64,000 bases of DNA from NCBI GenBank assembly GCA_965277735.1, contig CBDIDO010000001.1:248001-312000 (forward strand), in the 5' to 3' direction. Source of the DNA: RH-AL1 sp965277735 (lineage in GTDB: Bacteria > Pseudomonadota > Alphaproteobacteria > Rhizobiales > Beijerinckiaceae). A program made the translations under genes and the position numbers. The notes beneath the pieces were generated by a model. It was given only the letters and a program-made list of their open reading frames with translations, did not search any database and had not been told where the DNA came from. Positions 52,522-60,054 of this stretch are shown piece after piece (the stretch's first letter is position 1; each line of letters begins with the position of its first letter).

Positions 52522-52620
52522 GGTTCCTCCTTTTGCGGCCGGTTATGTTCTCGGCCTGTCGCTCTAACGTCGGGGCCTGACTAAGGTGCCTCTGCCACTT
52601 GGCGGTCGTTGGTCGGGTTG

Positions 52621-52905
52621 ATGCCGTCGAAGTGTCCGATCCTGTTCAGCGAGGCCTTCGTCGAGAATGAACTCGAAGGCATCGTGTCGAAGCGGCTCGA
52701 TTGCGCCTACCGTTCCGATCGCTCAGGGGACTGGCTGAAGACGAAGTGCGTGCTGACCGACGACTTCGTGATCATCGGCTACCAACCAGGCACTGGTGCG
52801 GTGCGGACGCCGATCGCCAACCTCAAGATCGCGCGCTTCGACGGCGAGCGGCTGCGCTACGCCGGCGCGGCCGGGACCGATTTTAGCGAGCAGCGCTGCG
52901 TGACA
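52621..52905 (+). pseudogene. DNA ligase D fragment
   Basis: The frame has ELEGIVSKRLDCAYRSDRSG (ligase motif IV region), then DWLKTKCVLTDDFVIIGYQP and NLKIARFDGERLRYAGAAGT from the start of the oligonucleotide-binding domain of ATP-dependent LigD. The nucleotidyl lysine region upstream and the rest downstream are absent. It is a relic of a non-homologous end-joining ligase. Confidence 0.75.
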
Positions 52906-53114
52906 GCTCGACAGCATCAGAGCAACACGGCGTGAGACGTTCGATCCCAACGCACCGTCGAACAGATCGGCGACCGCGCCGCACGCGCTCCGCTTCCTCC
53001 GCTGTTGAATTTCGCGCAATCCCCTTGAAACGAGGCGGCAGGGAGCTCGGGCGGCAAATAAACCTCAACCAATAGACCAGCGCCTCGTTGGCATTCCAAT
53101 GGGAGCCCTCAGCG

Positions 53115-53312
53115 ATGAAATACATACTCGACATATCCGGCCACGACGAGAACAGGAACCCCGGCCTCAAGCACTTTGGCGGCCTATTCTCGTCCATCGA
53201 CGACGCGGTGGTGCATGGAAAAATGGCGGTCAAAACCGGCCGATTTTGGTTTCAGCCCGAGACCTTGTGGGTGAGAGACCAAGAGGGCGAGACGGTTGTC
53301 CGGGCAAGGTAG
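53115..53312 (+). CDS. Hypothetical protein, 65 aa
   Basis: MKYILDISGHDENRNPGLKH, then FGGLFSSIDDAVVHGKMAVK and RFWFQPETLWVRDQEGE. A compact beta-type small protein, no family known. Its end overlaps the convergent gene by 83 bases, so one of the two may be shorter than drawn. Confidence 0.45.
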   Translation: MKYILDISGHDENRNPGLKHFGGLFSSIDDAVVHGKMAVKTGRFWFQPETLWVRDQEGETVVRAR

Positions 53313-53571
53313 AGTGAACTACAAAACGGCGAGAACAAATGTCCGCGCCTCTTGCTCCAACTGCCTTCTTCGTCATCTCGGCGACTGTAGCAGTTGGTCC
53401 GATTTCTTTGCCATCATTCGCAATGGTGACGGAAGCGTCCGGATCCGAAGCGTCAGCTTTCTGTTCGACCACCTTCCCTGCGTAGATAAGGGCTTCTTGG
53501 TCGGAAGCTCCTCCGCAGGTGTAGGTGTTCTTTTCGCCGGTCGTTGAGGTGATCGTCACTGTGTATGTCAT
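53230..53571 (-). CDS. Hypothetical protein, 113 aa, convergent overlap
   Basis: MTYTVTITSTTGEKNTYTCG, then GASDQEALIYAGKVVEQKAD and SVTIANDGKEIGPTATVAEM form a plausible beta-rich small domain in the first 70 residues. The Arg-rich tail after RGADICSRRF overlaps the convergent gene and may be read-through after loss of the native stop. Confidence 0.45.
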   Translation of the reverse strand: MTYTVTITSTTGEKNTYTCGGASDQEALIYAGKVVEQKADASDPDASVTIANDGKEIGPTATVAEMTKKAVGARGADICSRRFVVHSTLPGQPSRPLGLSPTRSRAETKIGRF

Positions 53572-53648
53572 CTTGTGACCATGCGCCTCGTCTCAAACGG
53601 CGGCTAGCGAAGATTGAGCTTTTCGCCGGCGGCTGGTCTCGAGGCGGC

Positions 53649-53795
53649 TCAAGGTGAGGTGTATGAACTTGCCCGACTTTCCGTAGGCGCCGGATCCGCA
53701 ATCTCAAGTACGAAAAACGCTGCGCCTATTAGCATAGCAAATACCGCGAAGAGGTTCATGGCGCGCTTTGGTTCAGCAGGCAGATAAGTCGGCAT
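53649..53795 (-). CDS. Short membrane protein, 48 aa
   Basis: GGAGAG lies ahead of ATG 53795. MPTYLPAEPKRAMNLFAVFA is followed by the hydrophobic AMLIGAAFFVLEIADPAPTE. One membrane helix with a short polar tail, like other mini-proteins of this island. Confidence 0.5.
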   Translation of the reverse strand: MPTYLPAEPKRAMNLFAVFAMLIGAAFFVLEIADPAPTESRASSYTSP

Positions 53796-53856
53796 AGCGG
53801 CTCTCCAAGTTGCCGCAGAGTGCGGAACTTAGCAGGGAGTCGCATCACCCGTTTGA

Positions 53857-53869
53857 GGGGGGGGGGGGG
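53857..53869. repeat. Run of 13 G
   Basis: An uninterrupted poly-G tract in an intergenic stretch. It is prone to slippage and to sequencing error. Confidence 0.9.
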
Positions 53870-54206
53870 TTGGGCCGCGAAGGCCAATTTCGGCCTCGCC
53901 TTTGATTATGAGTAGCCGCCAGCGCGATCGCGCCCTGCTCGTCGTGCAGCGTATCGCCGCGCTCGATCTCCAGGCGGCCCGATGTTCCCCCAATGTTCTA
54001 CTGTTGGACCGGGCGGGGAGTCGAGTCTGGTGTTCGGATCGACGCGGGTATTGTGCGGTGCAGCGCAAACCACGGCGCAATCGAGGCGCCGGGCATCGAT
54101 GCGGTCGATACCCACTATGGATCGCATCTGTTTGATGTATGCGCGCCATAAGCGCAAATCATCCGTCGAACGACGGATAGCCGCCGTGCGAACCAAGGAA
54201 AAAACA

Positions 54207-54623
54207 ATGTCGAAGCGCATCGCAGCTCTTTCAGCCGTCGCCGCTCTCACGCTCGCGGCGATCGCATCGTCCACCGCCATGGCAGGTTCGGCCGGCCGCA
54301 CCGACGCCGTTTCTGTGCCCGGTGTTATTGGCGCGGCCTACAACAAAGCGACCCGCGCTGACAGCGATGTCGACGTCCGGCGCCAGGGTGGTTTCGCTAC
54401 TGCAGGCTCAGTGCGCTGGCTCGCCCAGGCCCCCGACGTAATCGACGTGGTCGTGGCTCGACCCGCCTTCAACTCGCCCGGCGTGATGGGCGCCATGAGC
54501 GAAAGCCGTAGCTTGGCGCGCAGCGCCGAGGAAGTGGTTCGCCAGGGCGGATACGCCACCGCTGCTGCCGTGCACTGGCTTCCCAAGGCGCCCACGGCGA
54601 AGAAGATTGCTGCGGCCTCCTGA
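54207..54623 (+). CDS. Secreted protein with two internal repeats
   Basis: 138 residues from ATG 54207 with AAGGAA ahead. Signal peptide RIAALSAVAALTLAAIASST with cleavage near AMA. Two matching repeats follow: VRRQGGFATAGSVRWLAQAP and VVRQGGYATAAAVHWLPKAP, each preceded by a stretch rich in PGV(I/M)GA. Internal duplication is clear; function is unknown. Confidence 0.7.
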   Translation: MSKRIAALSAVAALTLAAIASSTAMAGSAGRTDAVSVPGVIGAAYNKATRADSDVDVRRQGGFATAGSVRWLAQAPDVIDVVVARPAFNSPGVMGAMSESRSLARSAEEVVRQGGYATAAAVHWLPKAPTAKKIAAAS

Positions 54624-54701
54624 AGCATCGGCGGCATCCAGGGGGATCAGGGCGCCGAATCTTGCTATGGGCGTCCGGTCAACTCGATGATTGGGACGTC
54701 T

Positions 54702-54911
54702 ATGGCTACTGGCACCGTGAAATGGTTCAACTCCGACAAGGGCTACGGCTTCATTCAGCCTGACGGCGCCGGACCCGACGTCTTCGTGCACATCTCCGCT
54801 GTCGAGCAGGCAGGCATGCGCAGCCTGAACGAAGGTCAGAAGATTTCGTACGAGGTCACTCCCGACAAGCGATCAGGGAAGGCTACAGCCAGTAACTTGC
54901 GCGCTGATTAG
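54702..54911 (+). CDS. Cold-shock protein (CspA family)
   Basis: 69 residues: ATGTVKWFNSDKGYGFIQPD with RNP1 (KGYGFI) and DVFVHISAVEQAGMRSLNEG with RNP2 (VFVHI). A single-domain RNA/ssDNA-binding protein. Start 54702 is the family-typical one. It is the only fully recognisable housekeeping-type stress gene of this island. Confidence 0.95.
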   Translation: MATGTVKWFNSDKGYGFIQPDGAGPDVFVHISAVEQAGMRSLNEGQKISYEVTPDKRSGKATASNLRAD

Positions 54912-54929
54912 CACCGCCGCTCGATCCCC

Positions 54930-55095
54930 ATGCCCTGCGAGCGATGCAACAACACGGGCTGGGTGTGCGAGGCGCACGACGAGTTCGCTTGGCTGATCGA
55001 AGGCGAGCCTCATTGCGACGCGCCGGGCGTCCATGCCCCGACTGTAATCCGTCCGGCGGCCGTGACGATCCGCCCGACGACAGCCGCATCATGGC
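54930..55095 (+). pseudogene. Small CxxC zinc-ribbon protein with frameshift
   Basis: MPCERCNNTGWVCEAHDEFA starts a DnaJ-like CxxCxxTG zinc protein. The second cysteine pair, RPCPDCNPSGGRDDPP, follows in the neighbouring frame, with the shift near 55025. Without it the open frame ends at 55103 with only one pair. Confidence 0.55.
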
Positions 55096-55145
55096 GGGCC
55101 TGAGAAGGCCAAGCCGAACTAGGCCGAATCAGGCATCCTCGCCGG

Positions 55146-55682
55146 ATGCGATCTGCCTCGATCCTTGCGGGATCCGTCCTCGTCCTTCTCAGCGTGCCGA
55201 CGTCCGCCGCTGATCCGCCGTCGCTGCCCGATCCGATCATGACGCCGGGCGCCGTCGACCCCGCAGCGACACGCGATGTCGTCTGCAACGGCACGACACG
55301 CTCACGCCGCCGGCTACAACATCCCGGATGCCGAAAGCCCCTACTATGGGGTCGACCACCTAGTGCCGCTGGCGATCGGCGGTGCGAACGTCGTCGCGAA
55401 TCTTTGGCCGGAGCCATGGGCGGAGGCGGTGCAGAGGACGTGCTCGAGGTCGAGCTGCAGCGCCGCGTCTGCCATGGGCTGCTCCCCCAAGCCGAGGCGC
55501 AGCGCGAAGTCGCGGACGATTGGGCGGCCGCCTATGCACGCTATGTTGGCGGCGCGCCGGTCGCGGCGCCGGACAGCACCGGGCCGACGGCAAACGCCGC
55601 GTCCACCCGACCGAGCGTAAAGCTGCGCTTCAAGGCTGCAGCTGTGCGGCTAGTCCGGCGGTGGATTTTCGGGGCCCGCTGA
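55146..55682 (+). pseudogene. Secreted HNH-type nuclease with two compensating frameshifts
   Basis: Signal peptide ASILAGSVLVLLSVPTSAAD, then PDPIMTPGAVDPAATRDVVC, which is standard for rhizobial secreted HNH proteins. The middle runs in another frame (about 55290-55430): YYGVDHLVPLAIGGANVVAN with the histidine-metal core. The last part returns to the first frame: DVLEVELQRRVCHGLLPQAE. Two opposite shifts bracket the active site, so the present frame skips it. Confidence 0.65.
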
Positions 55683-56153
55683 AGAGGCGGCTTCGGGCGG
55701 CGTGCCGAAGGTGAATCGAACAAGCTCAATGACCTTCGCGAGATCAGCCTGCGATGCGGCAAGCTCTCGTTCAAAAGCATTCGCCCGGGAGACATGTTGG
55801 GCGGCAAGACCCTCAAGACGCTGCGAGCGCTCCTTCTCGACCTCGAGGCTTGCTGCGGTCGCATCGCGCTCCTGTATCGCTTCGCCAAGCTGCACCGTTA
55901 GCTGTTGGTTTTGAGCTTCAAGTTCTTGCTTCGCCGCTTCGAAGGCTTGGCTGTGAGCTTCCAACTGCTCAATGTGTTCTGCCGTCGCGTTCATGGACGA
56001 CGCCGCAAATTGGATCGCTTCGAGGACGCCGGAGATATCGGCTCGCGCAGGGGGTGCCTTATGCGCTTCGGGCGCCGTCGGGGGCGCATCACCCTGCGGG
56101 CCTCGGAGGTGGCGATCGAGGTCTCGTAGGAGTTCGCGGTCGATGCCTGTCAA
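55650..56153 (-). CDS. Coiled-coil protein, paralogue of 26454-26903
   Basis: 167 residues. The Pro-rich N-terminus (PTAPEAHKAPPARADISGVL) is followed by an unbroken coiled coil: EHIEQLEAHSQAFEAAKQEL, EAQNQQLTVQLGEAIQERDA, LEVEKERSQRLEGLAAQHVS, FERELAASQADLAKVIELVR. The start MTGIDRELL has CGAGACCTC behind it but weak ribosome context upstream. Function unknown. It converges on the HNH gene with a 33-base overlap. Confidence 0.6.
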   Translation of the reverse strand: MTGIDRELLRDLDRHLRGPQGDAPPTAPEAHKAPPARADISGVLEAIQFAASSMNATAEHIEQLEAHSQAFEAAKQELEAQNQQLTVQLGEAIQERDATAASLEVEKERSQRLEGLAAQHVSRANAFERELAASQADLAKVIELVRFTFGTPPEAASSAGPENPPPD

Positions 56154-56253
56154 TGCCTTTGGATCCTTGTGGCTTGCTCAGCATTCATCCGCCGCGCAAA
56201 AAGGCCAAGCTTTTTCATCCCGAAGTGGTCAAGCGGCACTCCAGAAAGCTCCG

Positions 56254-56643
56254 ATGTTTCGTCAGACAATGGCAAGCGAATGGACCGCGGCTGCATTTGG
56301 CGTTTTCATCTTCGGTCTACATCTCGCGTGGTTCCTTGCTAGCGCGCGCCAGAGCGAGGTGCTCTCGGGCCTGGGCGGCTCGGTCACCGTGCTAGGCATC
56401 CTGGTCGCCGCTCAGCCCTACATTCGTAAAGGCGTGCGCCGGGCCGGCCGCGAGCAGGCAGGCCTAGAAGAGGCGCAGGGCGATCGCCAGCACCCGGACG
56501 CCGAAAGCAAGGACGCAGAAGCGGCTGGCGTTCGCCACGTGCTGAAGGAGCGCGTCATCGGCGTCGCCTTGATCGGCGCTGGATCGATCCTGAACGCTTA
56601 TGGGCCTGCGATAGCGAGCGCTCTAAAACTGCGAGGCAGCTAG
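56254..56643 (+). CDS. Membrane protein, 129 aa
   Basis: MFRQTMASEWTAAAFGVFIF begins a first helix (FGLHLAWFLASA). A second is GLGGSVTVLGILVAAQPYIR, then a charged loop RRAGREQAGLEEAQGDRQHP and a third helix VIGVALIGAGSILNAYGPAI. No known family. It may act as a small inner-membrane scaffold. Confidence 0.55.
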   Translation: MFRQTMASEWTAAAFGVFIFGLHLAWFLASARQSEVLSGLGGSVTVLGILVAAQPYIRKGVRRAGREQAGLEEAQGDRQHPDAESKDAEAAGVRHVLKERVIGVALIGAGSILNAYGPAIASALKLRGS

Positions 56644-56741
56644 AGCCAGCGTCTGTCGGCGAGAAGCAACAGGTCGAGTCGGCGGTCACGGATGGTCGAT
56701 GCGGCCTATCAGGTACCTTCCCGGAAAAGCAGGAGGCGTTT

Positions 56742-56951
56742 TTGGAATTTACGAATGAGCTTCTCGAGGCCGTTTCTACCAGCCTTGCCGGCGAGCACCG
56801 CATGCTGGCGAGCTTGATAGAAAAGCGGGATAGATACCCGAAGGAATCTGGCGTGCTCAATCCTCTGATAGAGCGATTTGAAGATATGTGCGCGCATCTG
56901 GAAAAGCTGAGGACCGACTTGCGGATGGCCGCCGTTGCTAGCCGGACTTGA
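56742..56951 (+). CDS. Small helical hypothetical protein, 69 aa
   Basis: TTG start at 56742 with AGGAGG 5 bases upstream. MEFTNELLEAVSTSLAGEHR followed by NPLIERFEDMCAHLEKLRTD is amphipathic helical, charged and soluble. No family known. Confidence 0.5.
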   Translation: MEFTNELLEAVSTSLAGEHRMLASLIEKRDRYPKESGVLNPLIERFEDMCAHLEKLRTDLRMAAVASRT

Positions 56952-57073
56952 TAGGCCGGCTCGGTGGCGAACCGGGCCCAGGCAATCCTATTCGGCCGAT
57001 CGGCGATCAAGGCAACCTAATAGCGGACCTGCAATTTGGGATTTGCTGGCGACAGGTCGGCAGGGAGAGAACG

Positions 57074-57289
57074 ATGAAAAATTCGCGCATTGCTATCGCG
57101 CTTGCTGTCACTGCCACCATGCTTGTGACGGTGGCTCCGACATATGCGGCTGAAGGCGCCGCTACTGGCAACGGGACGTCAACGCCGGCTGGTCCTGCAG
57201 GGGACAACCAGGGGCCCACAAAGTCATCAGGCATGTCGTCCGGCGGCCATCACATGAAGAAGATGAAGCATCATCACAAGAGCATGTGA
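57074..57289 (+). CDS. Secreted His/Met-rich protein, 71 aa
   Basis: AGGGAGAG precedes the ATG. Signal peptide IAIALAVTATMLVTVAPTYA is followed by a Gly/Ser/Pro linker and the tail GGHHMKKMKHHHKSM, which could bind copper, nickel or zinc in the periplasm. The start of the next short gene is 6 bases away. Confidence 0.7.
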   Translation: MKNSRIAIALAVTATMLVTVAPTYAAEGAATGNGTSTPAGPAGDNQGPTKSSGMSSGGHHMKKMKHHHKSM

Positions 57290-57294
57290 GCATC

Positions 57295-57435
57295 ATGGCC
57301 GACGACGATGACGCCCTACCTTCGGATCGTGAAGATCCTAGTTTGAAGCCGCAACCTGAGAAAAAGCCTGAATCTCCGACACCGGCGCCCGACGATAAAA
57401 GGGTCGAAGAAGATCCTTCCGAGCAGCCATCGTAA
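57295..57435 (+). CDS. Short acidic proline-rich protein, 46 aa
   Basis: MADDDDALPSDREDPSLKPQ continues as EKKPESPTPAPDDKRVEEDP. Fully disordered composition. It directly follows the His-rich gene and is followed by a strong terminator, which marks the end of the unit. Confidence 0.5.
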   Translation: MADDDDALPSDREDPSLKPQPEKKPESPTPAPDDKRVEEDPSEQPS

Positions 57436-57442
57436 GAAAGGA

Positions 57443-57468
57443 GGGGCGCCCTGGGTCCAGGGTGCCCC
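57443..57468. terminator. Bidirectional-looking terminator hairpin
   Basis: GGGGCGCCCTGG (57443-57454), loop GT, CCAGGGTGCCCC (57457-57468), with one G-U pair, followed by TTCT. It separates convergent genes and could serve both strands, although the T-runs are short. Confidence 0.7.
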
Positions 57469-57530
57469 TTCTGATCATTTACGCCGCTGGGTGGCCTGCA
57501 TCAGCCCGCTGGGGCAGATGGAGCTTGGCT

Positions 57531-58270
57531 TCAAGCTACGATAGCCAGCCGGGGACGCTCTGCTCCAATAGCCGGCGCAACCCAACGCGGCAGCGGCATC
57601 CCGGCAAGCTCGACGCGCAGGTAGAAACTGTCCTCGCAGCTTTCCCACAGAGAGGCCGGGCGGGCTCGTCCGGTCGTCCAACGGCGGCAGCCCTCTTCGA
57701 CTGCGTGGAACCCGACACACAACAACGGGTCGTCTACAGGGACGTCGCGCGCCTCGAACCCGTCGTCGATGCGCAAGCCGCTGATGAAGAGGCCAAGGTC
57801 GCGGCTGTCGCCGGTACCGATGACGTCGCAAGGGCGCGCCGATGGTGACGACAGCCAAACCTCTTTCGCGCCAGCTGGCACCTCGAAGCGGGCGATCAGG
57901 CCGCGCACCACCGGATCGAGCCGTTGGCCGTCAACGACAAGATGCAGCTCGAGCGCCTCGCTCCGCACCCAGCCGTTGCTTTCAGCACGCCGTCGCAGCT
58001 GCGCCTTCACGGCATCGAGGATGTGGCCGCCTCCAACGAAGGGGCGGCAGAAATCGGCGTGCGTGCGCTGCGCCGGGAGGGCATCGGGGCCGGCTGCCAA
58101 ATCAACAATAGTGGCTTCGTTGAAGAAGCCGCGGTTGCCCATCTCGAGGTAGCTTTCTGCCGGCAGGTTCTCGGCGAGAATGATGTCGTGGCTGTCGAGC
58201 TCGACGTGCCAATAGGTGACCTCATCGACCTCGACCCGCCGCACAGTGGAGTCGGCTGCGCAACCTCGAC
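57531..58270 (-). pseudogene. Hint-domain protein, C-terminal part
   Basis: The frame from about 58270 has DEVTYWHVELDSHDIILAEN, then LPAESYLEMGNRGFFNEATI, the end of the Hedgehog/intein (Hint) module of secreted alphaproteobacterial proteins. It is followed by the usual C-terminal segment VWLSSPSARPCDVIGTGDSR, LGLFISGLRIDDGF and LRVELAGMPLPRWVAP. The cysteine-bearing start of the Hint domain and everything before it are missing. The truncation point lies next to that of the glycosyltransferase. Confidence 0.65.
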
Positions 58271-58356
58271 CAGCTCCGCGAATCGCCCGTTGCTCCGTCC
58301 GCGCCAAACGGCGTATCAACCGGACAGGCTCTAAGCGCGGCTGGATGAGAGTTCGG

Positions 58357-59025
58357 GGGCAGGTCACGGACGATCAGCGCCGTCCCCTTCCTGACGCGAA
58401 CTGGATCAAGACAATCCATCACGGCGTGGTGCCATTCGCAAAACAGGCTGCCGCACGCAACAACGGCGTGGAGCCGTATCTGTTGTTCCTGGGCCGTATC
58501 TCGCCGGAGAAACGTCCGGACCGCGCTATCGCAATAGCCAGAGCTTGTGGCGTCAAGCTCAAGATCGCTGCCAAGGTCGACGCCGCCGACCGCGCCTATT
58601 TCGCGCGAGTCATCGAGCCGCTGCTCGACGAACCGCTCATAGAATTCGTTGGTGAGGTCGGCGAAGCAGAAAAGCCGGCATTGCTCGGCGGAGCGAAGGC
58701 TCTTTTGTTTCCGATCGATTGGCCGGAGCCCTTCGGCCTCGTGATGATCGCGGCAATGTCATACGGCACGCCCGTGATCGCGTGGCGCTGCGGCTCTGTC
58801 CCCGAGGTGATGGCGGACGGTCTGACAGGGTTCATCGTCGAAAATGACGCCCAAGCAATCGAGGCGGTCCTGCGCCTCCATGAGATTGACCGATCCATCG
58901 TCAAAGCGGTGTTCGAGCAGCGCTTCGCGGCAAGCGTCATGGCCGCAAGCTACGTAGCTCTCTACGATAAGCTTATCGCCCCCCCACGCAACGCAGCACC
59001 GCCTCGCCTCGAGGCAGTGCACTGA
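58357..59025 (+). pseudogene. GT4 glycosyltransferase, C-terminal part
   Basis: TDDQRRPLPDANWIKTIHHG then PYLLFLGRISPEKRPDRAIA, FVGEVGEAEKPALLGGAKAL, LFPIDWPEPFGLVMIAAMSY and GTPVIAWRCGSVPEVMADGL are the donor-binding half of a GT-B glycosyltransferase, including the E-x7-E region. The acceptor-binding N-terminal half is absent. The open frame begins in unrelated sequence, so expression as an enzyme is unlikely. Confidence 0.7.
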
Positions 59026-59086
59026 GTCACCAAGACGGCACTCGCACCCCGCGGCTTAGGTGCCATGTGACCGTGTCGTGGCCTCG

Positions 59087-59341
59087 CTACATCTGACGCC
59101 CACGTGAGCCTGCTTGGGGCGCCACGGTCGGCATATGCAGCGCAGCAACCTCCGACACGGCAACGGCGACCACGTGCCCGTTCGCGAGCGTGATCGTGAG
59201 GACGTCCCGATTGCCGTCGAATTCAGCGCGCCAGAACCCGTATTCTTTCCCGCTTCGGAGAACCAACGAACTTTGCTTGCTCATTTCGCGAGCGCCGCTC
59301 AACTCAATGAGCGCCGCTTCTATGGTGGATCTCAAAGGCAT
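59087..59341 (-). CDS. Hypothetical protein, 84 aa
   Basis: From Met 59341: MPLRSTIEAALIELSGAREM, SSLVLRSGKEYGFWRAEFDG, VLTITLANGHVVAVAVSEVA. It reads as a small beta-barrel-like protein. No known family. An alternative start lies 18 residues further in. Confidence 0.45.
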   Translation of the reverse strand: MPLRSTIEAALIELSGAREMSKQSSLVLRSGKEYGFWRAEFDGNRDVLTITLANGHVVAVAVSEVAALHMPTVAPQAGSRGRQM

Positions 59342-59515
59342 ATCGGATCTCTCGGGACGATGCGCCCCGGAAACCGATACCACACATAATGACGATGCCT
59401 TCGATCGAGGGCCAGGGACATCGGCTGAGTTAAAGGCCCCTGCCAGATGCGAAGGGCTTGCGTCGCCCGACTTTAAGGCGCGAGTTCGCGCATCCTGTCT
59501 CAAGCTAGTGGTACA

Positions 59516-59731
59516 ATGTTGGCCGAGGTAAAAAATTACATTTCTGCCTTCGACCTTGGTCAGAAAGCAGGTCGCGAAAACCTAACTACCGAAGCTCCGA
59601 ACCCGTTTCAGGTCGGCTCGCCAGAGCATAATAATTTCGAGGTCGGCCGGCGCTTCGGTGCGAGCCATACAGCTTCACGAGAAGGTAGCAAAGGGAAGCC
59701 ATCCGGTCTCTCTTTTGATGAAGAGACGTGA
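59516..59731 (+). CDS. Small hypothetical protein, 71 aa
   Basis: MLAEVKNYISAFDLGQKAGR then NPFQVGSPEHNNFEVGRRFG and KGKPSGLSFDEET. Repeated G-x-x-x-F patterns suggest a short structural protein. No domain is recognised and the ribosome site is weak. Confidence 0.4.
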   Translation: MLAEVKNYISAFDLGQKAGRENLTTEAPNPFQVGSPEHNNFEVGRRFGASHTASREGSKGKPSGLSFDEET

Positions 59732-60054
59732 AGGCGGAGCCCGAACAAGTCACCTTCATCACCGAGCCCACAAACCCTGCCAGTGCTCGGTCGAGAGTGC
59801 TGCTGATTAGGAATTTCGGCGCCGGATCAATATGCGAAGCCAGGAACGTCTGCTTTCGACCGGTGGCCTGACGAGCATTAACGACCGAGTTGGGCGCTAT
59901 GCCGCCCGACGGCTCAGGCTGGCCGAAAGCCGAACGGCAGGTTTCGGATCCAGGTACCGGCCTAGCTGCAATCCAGCTTAGAGTGTCGACACCTCGATAG
60001 AACTTTTCTGTCACACAACGCTTACAGCTTCGACCTCCATCGAAACGCCGAGTC
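59732..60054. other. Intergenic region before the lar genes
   Basis: About 320 bases with no supported gene. It should contain the promoter of the lar operon; no nickel-responsive (NikR-type) palindrome was recognised by eye. Confidence 0.4.
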
